Source: Methylophilus sp. Leaf416
Lineage (GTDB): Bacteria > Pseudomonadota > Gammaproteobacteria > Burkholderiales > Methylophilaceae
Reading direction: 5' to 3'
Assembly (NCBI RefSeq): GCF_001424665.1
Contig: NZ_LMQS01000004.1
Span: 461,860-525,859 of the forward strand
DNA length: 64,000 bases
Each line of letters opens with the position of its first letter. Position 1 is the first letter of the stretch. Below, piece after piece: positions 19,649 through 30,310 of the stretch. The notes beneath the pieces are model-generated. The model was given only the letters and a program-made list of their open reading frames with translations. It searched no databases and was not told the DNA's origin. The position numbers and the translations under genes are program-made.

Positions 19649-21517
19649 ATGCAACACCAAATCAAGCTTGCCATCACTGCAATGATGCTAGCCGGCATGA
19701 GCACCAGTGTATGGGCCAATGCCGAACTGGACGCCATGATGAAGGATGACAACCAATGGGCCATGGCGCGTAAAGATTACGCCAACCAGGGTTACAGCAA
19801 ACTGTCACAAATCAACAAAGGCAATGTCAAAAACGTCAAACTGGCCTGGTCATTCGCGACCGGCGTTAACCGGGGTCACGAAGGTGCGCCGTTGGTTATT
19901 GGCAATACCATGTACATCCATACCGCATTTCCGAACAACGTCTATGCGCTGGACCTGGACAACAACCAGAAGATCCGCTGGTCTTATTTCCCTAAACAGG
20001 ATCCGGACGTGCAGTCTGTTTTGTGCTGTGACAACGTAAACAAAGGCCTGGGTTACGGCGACGGTAAGATTTTCCTGCAACAGAATAATGGTGTGCTGGT
20101 GGCGCTGGATGCCAAAACCGGTGCCAAAATATGGGACGTAAAGGTCAACGACCCGAAAACAGGCGCGGCCAATACCAATGTCCCTCACGTATTTAAAGAC
20201 AAAGTGGTGACTGGCTGTTCAGGCGGCGAATTCGGCGTACGTTGCCATATTTCTGCTTATAGCATCAAAGATGGCAGCCTGTTATGGAAAGCCTATAGCA
20301 CAGGCCCGGATAGCGAAATGCTGATTGGTAAAGACTTTAACAAAGAGAATCCGCATTACAGCGCCTTATCTGTTTACCAGGATGTGAATGGTGGCAACAA
20401 AGAGGGCGGTTCTTTCAAGCCTCTGGATAAATCGCAACTGAAATATCCTGAAGCTGACCTCGGCGTACGTACCTGGCATAAACCGCAACAGCAAAAAGAT
20501 GGGTGGCAGAATGGTGGCGGCCCAACCTGGGGCTGGTACTCCTATGACCCGAAACTCAACCTGATGTACTACGGTACCGGTAATCCTGGTACCTGGAACC
20601 CGGACGTACGGCCAGGCGACAACAAATGGTCAATGACGATTTTCGCGCGTGACCTCGACACCGGCATGGCGCGCTGGGCTTACCAGATGACGCCACATGA
20701 TGAGTGGGATTATGACGGCATGAACGAAATCATCCTGTGGGAAGCCAACGGTAAACAACTGGCGTCTCATTTTGACCGTAATGGTTTTGGCTATACCTTT
20801 GACCGCACCAACGGCAGCTTGCTGGTGGCAGAGAAAATGCATCCTTTTGTCAACTGGGCCAGCAAGATTGACTTGAAAACCGGTATTCCGGTGAAAGATG
20901 CCAAATATTCTACCCATCAGGATTACAACGCCAAAGGTATTTGTCCATCAGCTCTGGGCGTGAAAGATGAACAACCGGCAGCTTACTCACCGAAGAACAA
21001 AATGTTTTACGTGCCACTGAACCATGTATGTATGACGTACGAGCCGGTTGAATCCAAATACGTGGCCGGCCAGCCATGGGTAGGCGCTACCTTGACCATG
21101 TTTGCCGGCCCGGACGGTGTGATGGGCGGCTTTATGGCCTGGGATGCGCTGAAGGGTAAAGCGCAGTGGTATAACAAAGAGAAATTCTCTGCCTGGGGTG
21201 GTGCGCTGGTGACTTCAACTGACCTGGTGTTTTACGGGACGTTGGACCGTTGGGTAAAAGCACTGGATGCCAAAACTGGTAAAGAATTGTGGAAGTTCCA
21301 GGTGGGTTCCGGTGTGGTTGGCAACATGATCACTTACGGTCACAAAGGCAAGCAATATGTAGGCGTATTGTCAGGGATTGGCGGCTGGGCTGGAGTTGCG
21401 ATGAATCTGGGCCTGACCAATGAAACCGATGGCTTGGGGGCTGCTGGTGGCTACAAAGAGCTGACCAAGTACAACGCGGCACCTGGTGGTGGCGCAATGA
21501 ACGTGTTCAGCCTGTAA
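19649..21517 (+). CDS. xoxF: XoxF-type (lanthanide-dependent) PQQ methanol dehydrogenase
   Basis: The 622-residue periplasmic quinoprotein oxidises methanol (or another short alcohol) to formaldehyde or formate and passes electrons to a c-type cytochrome. It has a signal peptide to about residue 23, the vicinal disulfide Cys126-Cys127 (SVLCCDNV), metal ligands in SGGEFG (E194) and GTGNPGTW (N312), and the catalytic DEWDYDG. In that motif Asp354 is followed two residues later by Asp356, the extra acid that marks lanthanide enzymes (MxaF has Ala there). The ATG at 19649 follows GGAGGT. The paired small cytochrome c gene starts 23 bp downstream. No mxaJ/xoxJ or PQQ synthesis genes are nearby. 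Subclade (XoxF4 or XoxF5) needs a tree. Confidence 0.93.
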   Translation: MQHQIKLAITAMMLAGMSTSVWANAELDAMMKDDNQWAMARKDYANQGYSKLSQINKGNVKNVKLAWSFATGVNRGHEGAPLVIGNTMYIHTAFPNNVYALDLDNNQKIRWSYFPKQDPDVQSVLCCDNVNKGLGYGDGKIFLQQNNGVLVALDAKTGAKIWDVKVNDPKTGAANTNVPHVFKDKVVTGCSGGEFGVRCHISAYSIKDGSLLWKAYSTGPDSEMLIGKDFNKENPHYSALSVYQDVNGGNKEGGSFKPLDKSQLKYPEADLGVRTWHKPQQQKDGWQNGGGPTWGWYSYDPKLNLMYYGTGNPGTWNPDVRPGDNKWSMTIFARDLDTGMARWAYQMTPHDEWDYDGMNEIILWEANGKQLASHFDRNGFGYTFDRTNGSLLVAEKMHPFVNWASKIDLKTGIPVKDAKYSTHQDYNAKGICPSALGVKDEQPAAYSPKNKMFYVPLNHVCMTYEPVESKYVAGQPWVGATLTMFAGPDGVMGGFMAWDALKGKAQWYNKEKFSAWGGALVTSTDLVFYGTLDRWVKALDAKTGKELWKFQVGSGVVGNMITYGHKGKQYVGVLSGIGGWAGVAMNLGLTNETDGLGAAGGYKELTKYNAAPGGGAMNVFSL

Positions 21518-21540
21518 TACATTTTTCAAGGAATGACTCT

Positions 21541-21861
21541 ATGCATTTATTCATTAAAAGCCTGGCAATGACTACCCTGTTGGGGATGACAGCTTCTGTC
21601 ATGGCAGGTAGTAATGCCGAAGCACTGGCGCAAAAAAGTAATTGTCTGATGTGCCACAGTGTGGATAAAAAAATCCTGGGACCAGCCTATAAGGATGTTG
21701 CCGCCAAATACAAAGGCGACAAATCTGCGGAGGCAAAATTGATCCAGAAAGTAAAAGCCGGCGGCAGTGGCGCGTGGGGTGATATGCCCATGCCGCCTAA
21801 CAGCCCGCAGGTAAAGGACGAAGATATTAAAACCTTGGTCCAGTGGATACTCAGTTTGTAG
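21541..21861 (+). CDS. Small class I c-type cytochrome (c551-like)
   Basis: A 106-residue periplasmic protein with a signal peptide (cut near MAG-SNAEA), one haem-binding motif CLMCH (C35, C38, H39) and the probable axial Met at residue 84 in MPMPPN. The GGSGAWGDMPMPP segment is typical of cytochrome c551/c8. It lies 23 bp after xoxF and before a terminator, so it is probably the electron acceptor of the dehydrogenase. It is shorter than, and not of the same type as, the XoxG/MxaG cytochromes of well-studied methylotrophs. Confidence 0.88.
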   Translation: MHLFIKSLAMTTLLGMTASVMAGSNAEALAQKSNCLMCHSVDKKILGPAYKDVAAKYKGDKSAEAKLIQKVKAGGSGAWGDMPMPPNSPQVKDEDIKTLVQWILSL

Positions 21862-21907
21862 GGGTTTTTCCACAAAGTATTGTTTGACCATTTGATCTCC
21901 GAGTGTG

Positions 21908-21932
21908 CCAACCCGCAAGGGTTGGCTTTTTT
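21908..21932 (+). terminator. Terminator after xoxF-cytochrome c
   Basis: CCAACCC (21908-21914), loop GCAA, GGGTTGG (21919-21925), then CTTTTTTTT. It ends the xoxF-cytochrome transcript and lies before the chosen ampG-like start, arguing against longer upstream starts for that gene. Confidence 0.9.
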
Positions 21933-21977
21933 TTACCTGGCGAATGTCTGCCTGACAAAAGCGATTACAATACGGAC

Positions 21978-23222
21978 ATGACCATCGCACAAACCCTGTT
22001 TACACGCCGCATGCTGATGTGTGTGGCGCTTGGCTTCAGCTCCGGCCTACCTCTTTACCTTTTACTGCAGTTATTACCCGCCTGGCTACGCAGCGAAGGG
22101 CTCAATTTAAAAACCATTGCCGCGTTCGCATTTATGCAACTGCCGTATACCTGGAAATTTCTATGGGCACCGTTGATGGACCGCTATACATTACTGGCAA
22201 GCCTGGGCCGCAGACGTAGCTGGATACTGTTCACTCAATTTGCATTGTTGGGCTCCATCATTGCACTTGGCTCGTTTCAACCAGCATTTGATATCACCGC
22301 GGTTGCATTACTGGCAACACTGGTCGCTTTATTCTCCGCCAGCCAGGATATTGTGATTGATGCCTACCGACGCGAAATACTGAGCGACGAAGAATTGGGT
22401 TTGGGCAACAGTATTCATGTGAATGCCTACCGTATCGCCGGATTAGTCCCTGGCTCACTGGCATTAATCCTGGCCGACCATATGGCCTGGTCGCAAGTGT
22501 TTCTGATTGTGGGTTTATTTATGCTACCCGGCATAGGCTTTACCCTGTGGTCACAAGAACCAGCGGCCGCCAGCATGCCAAAAACATTGCTGGCTTCCGT
22601 GGTCGAACCCTTTAAGGAATTTATCCATCGCAGTGGCTGGCAACATGCAGTCTGGGTATTGCTGTTTATTCTGTTGTATAAACTGGGTGACAGCATGGCC
22701 ACAGCACTCGCTACACCGTTCTATATTGATATGGGTTTCAGCAAAACCGATATCGGTGCGATTGCCAAAGGCAGCGGCCTGGTGATGCAGATTGCCGGTG
22801 CTTTTGTCGGCGGCTTGTGGATGCTCAAGTTAGGTATTAATCGCGGCTTATGGGTATTTGGTGTCATACAGGCATTAGCTATTTTTGGTTTTGCCTGGCT
22901 GGCACAAAGCGGGCCTTTTACTGAGATTGGCGCTGCCGAGCGTAGCATGCTGGCATTTGTGATTGGTGCCGAGGCGTTTGGCATCGGCTTGGGAACCGCG
23001 GCATATGTGGCTTATATGGCGCGTGAAACCAACCCTGCATATACAGCGACACAACTGGCATTGTTTACCAGTTTGTCGGCAGTGCCGCGTTCGGTGTTTA
23101 ATGCACTTACCGGCGGGATGGTAGAAAATTTGGGGTGGGAACAGTTTTTTTATGTGTGTATGTTGCTGACCATTCCGGGGATGGTGTTGTTGTTTAAGGT
23201 AGCGCCGTGGCGGGCACGGTAA
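21978..23222 (+). CDS. ampG: AmpG-like MFS permease
   Basis: A 414-residue inner-membrane transporter of the AmpG family, which imports anhydro-muropeptides for cell-wall recycling. About 12 membrane segments can be read. The N-terminal block SSGLPLYLLLQLLPAWLRSE, KFLWAPLMDRY and ASQDIVIDAYRREIL are characteristic of AmpG rather than other MFS proteins. The ATG at 21978 follows a TACAAT box by six bases with no Shine-Dalgarno sequence; an upstream frame extension would run through the preceding terminator. It converges with katG on a shared terminator. Confidence 0.88.
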   Translation: MTIAQTLFTRRMLMCVALGFSSGLPLYLLLQLLPAWLRSEGLNLKTIAAFAFMQLPYTWKFLWAPLMDRYTLLASLGRRRSWILFTQFALLGSIIALGSFQPAFDITAVALLATLVALFSASQDIVIDAYRREILSDEELGLGNSIHVNAYRIAGLVPGSLALILADHMAWSQVFLIVGLFMLPGIGFTLWSQEPAAASMPKTLLASVVEPFKEFIHRSGWQHAVWVLLFILLYKLGDSMATALATPFYIDMGFSKTDIGAIAKGSGLVMQIAGAFVGGLWMLKLGINRGLWVFGVIQALAIFGFAWLAQSGPFTEIGAAERSMLAFVIGAEAFGIGLGTAAYVAYMARETNPAYTATQLALFTSLSAVPRSVFNALTGGMVENLGWEQFFYVCMLLTIPGMVLLFKVAPWRAR

Positions 23223-23298
23223 AGTCTGGAAGTTAAATTCTTTGGTTAGTCGCCCCGGTGCAGATATAGCATAGGGGTCCGCGTAGCAAGCTTTGTGG

Positions 23299-23318
23299 CT
23301 GCTACACCCTTCGCCAGA
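23299..23318 (-). repeat. Third copy of the CATTCTGGCGG dispersed repeat
   Basis: On the minus strand this reads TCTGGCGAAGGGTGTAGCAG, matching 849-868 at 18 of 20 positions. It lies in the gap between the convergent ampG-like and katG genes. Confidence 0.5.
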
Positions 23319-23364
23319 ATCAAAGTGCCTTACAAACTATTTAAGTTAGAACTTTCAGCCAATA

Positions 23365-23396
23365 AAAAAGCGCCCCGATTCCTCAAGGCGCTTTTT
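23365..23396. terminator. Bidirectional terminator between ampG and katG
   Basis: AAAAAGCGCC (23365-23374) pairs with GGCGCTTTTT (23387-23396) around a 12-nt loop; the A/T runs on both sides let it work on either strand. Confidence 0.85.
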
Positions 23397-23412
23397 CTTT
23401 TTTACAGCGCAA

Positions 23413-25617
<2,205 letters not shown>

Positions 25618-25677
25618 TTATTGACTGACCACCCTTGAGTGACCATGCGATAAATATACTACTTGTTAAATATTACG

Positions 25678-25714
25678 ATAATCGTTTTCTAGGTAATGAA
25701 TATGGTTTATCTAG
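25678..25714. promoter_or_regulatory. OxyR binding site between katG and oxyR
   Basis: ATAA-N7-CTAG-N7-ATAT-N7-CTAG matches the OxyR pattern ATAG-N7-CTAT-N7-ATAG-N7-CTAT with every spacer exactly 7. Three of four bases agree in each element. It is upstream of katG on the minus strand and overlaps the stop codon of a short ORF (25711-25782). Confidence 0.75.
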
Positions 25715-25782
25715 TTGCTGGCAGCGTAAGCCGCCAATACTTCCTGCAACTGGGATAAATCCTGAAGCCACCTGTTAATCAT
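25711..25782 (-). CDS. Putative 23-residue ORF upstream of katG
   Basis: A 23-codon ORF (beginning MINRWLQDLSQLQ, ending AYAASN) is preceded by a strong ribosome-binding site, GGAGG 5 bp before the ATG. The GGAGG lies in the right arm of a 13-bp inverted repeat (25788-25800 and 25809-25821), so in the RNA it can pair with an upstream CCTCC. A possible -10 box TAGAAT lies just upstream (25826-25831 on the minus strand). It matches no peptide I know; it lacks the ExxxY motif of PqqA. It could be a leader peptide for katG or a small protein. Confidence 0.4.
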   Translation of the reverse strand: MINRWLQDLSQLQEVLAAYAASN

Positions 25783-25787
25783 TTTTG

Positions 25788-25821
25788 CCTCCATGAATCA
25801 ATGTTGTCTGATGCATGGAGG
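25788..25821 (-). promoter_or_regulatory. Hairpin that can mask a ribosome-binding site
   Basis: CCTCCATGAATCA (25788-25800) and TGATGCATGGAGG (25809-25821) form an inverted repeat with one mismatch and an 8-nt loop. On the minus strand the 3' arm contains the GGAGG of the 23-codon ORF and the 5' arm supplies the complementary CCTCC. Confidence 0.55.
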
Positions 25822-25929
25822 CCATTCTAGGCAAGCCACTTCAATTTGTATAATTGTATGTTTTGATACTATTGATTGATAAAATTAATAGATTTACACT
25901 AATGGCCTCTTCACAGCAGTGAGAAAAAC

Positions 25930-26832
25930 ATGACCCTGATTGAACTGAAGTTTGTGCTGGCAGTAGCGCAGGAACGCAATTTTCGCCGGGCGGCTGAGAA
26001 ATGTTTTGTCACACAACCGGCATTAAGCCTTGGCATCAAAAAGCTGGAAGAGGAATTAGGCGTTTTGCTGTTTGAGCGTAACCGTAATGACGTGACACCA
26101 ACGCCGATAGGTGAACAGATCATTGAGCAGGCGAACACCGTGCTGGAGCAAGCGGCAAAAATCAAGGAAATGGCCAAGCATGGCAGCGACCCGTTGAATG
26201 GGCCTTTCAAGCTGGGCATGATCCATTCGGTAGGCCCTTACCTGTTGCCGGAAATGATTCCGCCATTGGTTAAAACTGCACCAAATATGCCGCTGGAAGT
26301 AGAAGAAAATATTACCGCTACACTGGAACAGCAATTAAGGAATGGCGTGATTGACGCGGCAGTCGTGGCCTTGCCGTTTAATGTGCCCGGGATTGAAATC
26401 ACACCGCTTTATGATGAAGATTTTAATGTGGTGGTGCCAGCCAGCCACCCATGGGCACAACGTAAAACAGTGAATCCGGATGAATTAGGCAACGAAAAAG
26501 TGCTATTACTGAATAGTGGGCATTGCTTTAGCAACCAGGTGACACAGGCTTGCCCTGAACTAGGTCGTAAGGGCGAGGTGCTACAAGGTAATTCTTTGGA
26601 GACTATACGTAATATGGTGGCTTCCAACCTGGGGATTACGGTGTTGCCAGCCATGGCGACTGTCGCACGTTACCAGAATCCGCTGATTCGGGTGATTCCA
26701 TTCACCAAACCGGTGCCTAGCAGGAGGATTGCATTGGCCTGGCGTAAAAGTTTTGTGCGCACGGCTGCAATTGAGGTGTTGGGAAAAGTGATGTCAGACA
26801 TCGGCGCGCAGGCGAAAAGCACTGGCGGATAA
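25930..26832 (+). CDS. oxyR: Hydrogen peroxide-inducible regulator OxyR
   Basis: A 300-residue LysR-type regulator. The N-terminal helix-turn-helix (RNFRRAAEKCFVTQPALSLGIKKLEEELG) is followed by the effector domain, in which NSGHCFSNQVTQACPE carries the redox pair at exactly residues 199 and 208, as in E. coli OxyR. It is divergent from katG, its likely target, with an OxyR-type site between them. It converges with the DUF3426 gene after a 12-bp gap without an obvious terminator. Confidence 0.95.
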   Translation: MTLIELKFVLAVAQERNFRRAAEKCFVTQPALSLGIKKLEEELGVLLFERNRNDVTPTPIGEQIIEQANTVLEQAAKIKEMAKHGSDPLNGPFKLGMIHSVGPYLLPEMIPPLVKTAPNMPLEVEENITATLEQQLRNGVIDAAVVALPFNVPGIEITPLYDEDFNVVVPASHPWAQRKTVNPDELGNEKVLLLNSGHCFSNQVTQACPELGRKGEVLQGNSLETIRNMVASNLGITVLPAMATVARYQNPLIRVIPFTKPVPSRRIALAWRKSFVRTAAIEVLGKVMSDIGAQAKSTGG

Positions 26833-26844
26833 TATTTCTGGAAT

Positions 26845-27927
26845 TTAATAAGCAATCGCGACGCGGAACCCGGTCACGGCTTTTTCGGAGATACCAAGGC
26901 TGGTTTTAACCGGTTGCTCCTGTTGTCCCGCCAGGCCTTCAGAAACCTTGGCAGTTGCAGGCAAATATTCCTTAGGTGTCAGGACTTTGCGCAATACCGG
27001 TTCGTCAGCCATATTGGTCAGCGTCAGTTCTATCATCGGGTAAGTTTGAGACACCGCACCGTGATTGATCAATACGCTGGAAAATACCAGTACCCCTTCG
27101 CGCTCCCTGTGTTCCTGAATGTCGGCATCATCAATGGTTAATTGCGTAATATCCTTAGGCAATGCCACCGCGCAATGTGCCAATTTGCAAGCCGACTGCA
27201 GCAGCGGTTTGGTAAAAGGATAATTAGCGGCCAGGCTTGTGCGTGTGAAATAAACAGACTGCAACAGGAGGGTTACTAGCATTAAGCAGGCTAACAGTGG
27301 AAACACCCATGGTGCTTTGGGTTTTTCTGCGGCTGCTGGCCACTCTTCGCTCAGGGAAACATTACGCAAAAATTCCGGAATGGCTTTTGTATCAGCTTCT
27401 TCGCGCCCAAGATTCCAGTTCAATGCCCGGATCTGTTGAGTATCTTGAGCGGCATCCTCCTGGGTCGTGAGCGGAGCATCCAACTCTGCTGTTGGGCTAT
27501 CCAGTGTCGCTTCAGGAGCAGGGTAGCTATCAGAACCATAAGTATCCGAGACATAAGCATCTGAGCTGTGCGCTCCAGAATTCTCTGAACTTGCATGCTC
27601 GACTTCTGTTGAAGCTGTCTGGGAGATGTCTGCTTCAGGTGTCACGTACTGCGTGTTGCTGGTTTCAGTGACTTCTGGTGTAAATGTCTCTGCCGGTGTG
27701 TCGTCGGTCAGTGCAATCGATTCAATTGCTGGAGTGGGTTCTGCAGGTGCGACTGATTCGTCCGCCGCAATGGTTTCTGTTGCTTCTGTCGAGTCAATCA
27801 GCGAAGAGCGTGCATCAAACACATGATTGCATTCACCACAACGTACTTTGCCGGCATAGGCTTGCAGTTGTTCGTCGTTGACTTCAAATTGTGTTTGGCA
27901 GGCAGGGCACGCCGTGATTAGAGACAT
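26845..27927 (-). CDS. Zinc-ribbon DUF3426 membrane protein
   Basis: The 360-residue product starts with an MJ0042-type zinc ribbon (CPACQTQFEV and VRCGECNHVFDA), continues through a long Thr/Glu/Ala-rich, low-complexity linker (about residues 50-170), crosses the membrane once (VFPLLACLMLVTLLLQSVYF) and ends with a DUF3426 domain that resembles an immunoglobulin-like fold. Function is unknown. The ATG at 27927 begins MSLITACPACQTQF; its first 10 bp overlap the end of prmA. The pair prmA-DUF3426 is common in Betaproteobacteria. Confidence 0.88.
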   Translation of the reverse strand: MSLITACPACQTQFEVNDEQLQAYAGKVRCGECNHVFDARSSLIDSTEATETIAADESVAPAEPTPAIESIALTDDTPAETFTPEVTETSNTQYVTPEADISQTASTEVEHASSENSGAHSSDAYVSDTYGSDSYPAPEATLDSPTAELDAPLTTQEDAAQDTQQIRALNWNLGREEADTKAIPEFLRNVSLSEEWPAAAEKPKAPWVFPLLACLMLVTLLLQSVYFTRTSLAANYPFTKPLLQSACKLAHCAVALPKDITQLTIDDADIQEHREREGVLVFSSVLINHGAVSQTYPMIELTLTNMADEPVLRKVLTPKEYLPATAKVSEGLAGQQEQPVKTSLGISEKAVTGFRVAIAY

Positions 27928-28820
27928 TTTCTGGTTCCCGTCAGCAAGACCCATCCATCTTGCTGGATGGGGGCATCCATTTCAAACCACTCTGAGTAAT
28001 GCGTCAGCAACATTTCCTGCTGACTATCCAATATGCCGGATAATGCAACTTTGCCGCCATTTTTGCAAGATTTGGCAATCACCGGCGCCAATACCATCAA
28101 GGCACTGGAAAGAATATTGGCGACCACAATATCAAATGGCTCATGCAGATACTCTGCAGAATCATAAAATAGCGCTTCCACCTGGTTATTGGCGGCATTG
28201 TCACGGCTGGCGATGACCGCCTGCGTATCAATGTCCACACCAATCACCTGGCCGGCGCCCAGTTTTTTTGCCGCAATCGCGAGGATGCCGGAGCCACAAC
28301 CGTAATCCAGTACATTGGCCTGAGCCAATTCGGATTTAGGTAATTGTGCCAGCCAGCTCAAACATAAATGCGTGGTGGGATGGCTACCGGTACCAAATGC
28401 CAGACCGGGATCCAGCACAATATTGATTGCCTCCGCATTGGGCGCCTGGTGCCATGATGGCACAATCCATAAATTATCAGTCACACGAATCGGGTCGAAT
28501 TGCGCCTGGGTTGCACGCACCCAATCCTGCTCTTCAATCTGTTCCAACTGGTATTTCAAACCATCCAGCTGCAACTCGGATTGCACTGTGGCTAGCAAAG
28601 CCGTCACATCCGCGTCAGCTTCCAGCATGGCAGTCACGATATTCTGTTGCCAGATACCTGGTGGTGGATCGCCCGGCTCACCAAAAATGGCTTGTTCAGC
28701 CATGGTGTCCGCATGCGCGTCTTCAATGCTGACAGACAGTGCGCCATGTTCCATCAACACATCGCTGAGCGACTCCGCCTGTGGCTCGGTCGATTGAATT
28801 TTAAGTAACAGCCAATGCAC
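27918..28820 (-). CDS. prmA: Ribosomal protein L11 methyltransferase
   Basis: PrmA trimethylates ribosomal protein L11. The 300-residue protein has the N-terminal substrate-recognition domain and a class I methyltransferase domain with VLDYGCGSGILAIAAKKLGA and the catalytic-region sequence VVANILSSALMVLAP. It starts 2 bp after accC ends, continuing the aroQ-accB-accC-prmA-DUF3426 transcript, an arrangement usual in the class. Confidence 0.96.
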   Translation of the reverse strand: MHWLLLKIQSTEPQAESLSDVLMEHGALSVSIEDAHADTMAEQAIFGEPGDPPPGIWQQNIVTAMLEADADVTALLATVQSELQLDGLKYQLEQIEEQDWVRATQAQFDPIRVTDNLWIVPSWHQAPNAEAINIVLDPGLAFGTGSHPTTHLCLSWLAQLPKSELAQANVLDYGCGSGILAIAAKKLGAGQVIGVDIDTQAVIASRDNAANNQVEALFYDSAEYLHEPFDIVVANILSSALMVLAPVIAKSCKNGGKVALSGILDSQQEMLLTHYSEWFEMDAPIQQDGWVLLTGTRKCL

Positions 28821-28822
28821 AA

Positions 28823-30172
28823 TTACTTAGCGCTGATGCCCAGCTTCTGTTCAAGATAGTGAATGCTGGTGCCGCCTTGCTGAAACGCCAGATCAGACAT
28901 CAGGTCAGAATGCAGTTCCTTGTTGGTTTTAATACCTTCGACATACAGTTCAGACAAAGCTACGCGCATTCTGGCAATCGCTTGCTCGCGGGTGGCACCG
29001 TGCGTGATCAATTTACCGATCATGGAATCGTAATGTGGGGGCACTGTATAACCGCCATATACATGAGTGTCCATGCGCACGCCAGGTCCACCTGGCATAT
29101 GGAAGCGGTTAATGAAACCAGGAGAAGGCACAAAATTGTAAGGATCTTCGGCGTTAATCCGGCACTCAATGGCATGACCATTCAATACGATGTCACGCTG
29201 ACGGAAAGGAAGTTTTTCACCGGCGGCAATAAAGATTTGCTGTTGTACCAGATCAATCCCGGTAATCATCTCGGTCACCGTATGCTCTACTTGCAAACGG
29301 GTGTTCATCTCAATGAAATAGAATTCGCCGTTTTCATACAGGAACTCAAAGGTGCCAGCACCACGATATTTGATTTTGCGGCAGGCTTCGGCACAACGTT
29401 CACCTATCTTGTCGCGCAATCTTGCTGGTAATAAAGGTGAAGGCGCTTCTTCAATGATTTTCTGGTGACGACGTTGCATGGAGCAATCACGGTCACCCAG
29501 GAACACCGCATTGCCATGTTCGTCGGCCAGTATCTGGATTTCAATATGGCGCGGGTTTTCCAGGAATTTTTCCATGTAAACCACCGGGTTACCAAAAGCG
29601 CTTTGCGCTTCGGCTTTGGTCATATTGACTGCATTTATTAACGCCGCTTCAGTATGCACCACGCGCATACCGCGGCCACCTCCGCCACCAGCCGCTTTGA
29701 TAATGACCGGGTAACCGACACGTTTGGCTGTTTTAACAATTTCAGCAGGATCATCAGGCAAAGCACCATCTGAACCAGGTACGCAAGGCACGCCAGCTTT
29801 TTTCATGGCATCCTTGGCGGAAACCTTATCGCCCATCAGGCGGATTGTTTCAGCACGTGGCCCAATAAACACGAAACCACTTTGCTCCACACGCTCGGCA
29901 AAGTCGGCATTTTCAGACAAAAAGCCATAACCCGGGTGTATCGCCTGCGCATCTGTTACTTCAGCAGCGCTGATGACTGCCGGAACATTCAGGTAACTTT
30001 TAGCGGAAGGAGCTGGGCCAATACAGACGGACTCGTCAGCCAATTTAACATATTTGGCATCGCGGTCGGCCTCGGAGTGCACGGCTACGGTTTTGATCCC
30101 CAGTTCACGGCAGGCACGTTGCACACGCAAGGCTATTTCGCCTCGGTTTGCAATCAGTATTTTCTCGAACAT
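28823..30172 (-). CDS. accC: Acetyl-CoA carboxylase, biotin carboxylase subunit
   Basis: AccC carboxylates the biotin on AccB using ATP and bicarbonate, the first half-reaction of malonyl-CoA synthesis. The 449-residue ATP-grasp protein shows [20 protein letters not shown], the glycine-rich ATP loop [20 protein letters not shown] and ECRINAEDP. It lies 138 bp after accB; the gap contains a fragment resembling a second accC start (30175-30291), which ends 2 bp before the real start codon. Confidence 0.97.
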   Translation of the reverse strand: MFEKILIANRGEIALRVQRACRELGIKTVAVHSEADRDAKYVKLADESVCIGPAPSAKSYLNVPAVISAAEVTDAQAIHPGYGFLSENADFAERVEQSGFVFIGPRAETIRLMGDKVSAKDAMKKAGVPCVPGSDGALPDDPAEIVKTAKRVGYPVIIKAAGGGGGRGMRVVHTEAALINAVNMTKAEAQSAFGNPVVYMEKFLENPRHIEIQILADEHGNAVFLGDRDCSMQRRHQKIIEEAPSPLLPARLRDKIGERCAEACRKIKYRGAGTFEFLYENGEFYFIEMNTRLQVEHTVTEMITGIDLVQQQIFIAAGEKLPFRQRDIVLNGHAIECRINAEDPYNFVPSPGFINRFHMPGGPGVRMDTHVYGGYTVPPHYDSMIGKLITHGATREQAIARMRVALSELYVEGIKTNKELHSDLMSDLAFQQGGTSIHYLEQKLGISAK

Positions 30173-30174
30173 TT

Positions 30175-30291
30175 TTAACTCCGCGTCTTCATAGCTGCCT
30201 GGCTATTAGCCACGGCGCATTTTAATTTTGTTGCAGTACAACCTGTCGATAGCTGGCTGCCACGTTGGGCAATCAGAATTTTTTCTAACAT
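30175..30291 (-). pseudogene. Remnant of a second accC 5' end
   Basis: Between accB and accC a 38-codon ORF opens MLEKILIAQRGS, matching the AccC start [12 protein letters not shown] at 9 of the first 11 residues, then loses all similarity and stops 2 bp before the true accC ATG. The codons differ from those of accC at synonymous positions, so it is not a recent slippage copy. It looks like the left-over start of an older accC allele that was replaced by recombination; translation as a short leader is possible but unproven. Confidence 0.6.
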
Positions 30292-30310
30292 ATATATCAA
30301 TCAGCGAATC

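Noticed and set aside
25711..25782. PqqA-like precursor for PQQ synthesis
   Set aside because: The 23-residue length is right for PqqA, but the required Glu-x3-Tyr motif is missing and no pqqB-E genes are nearby.
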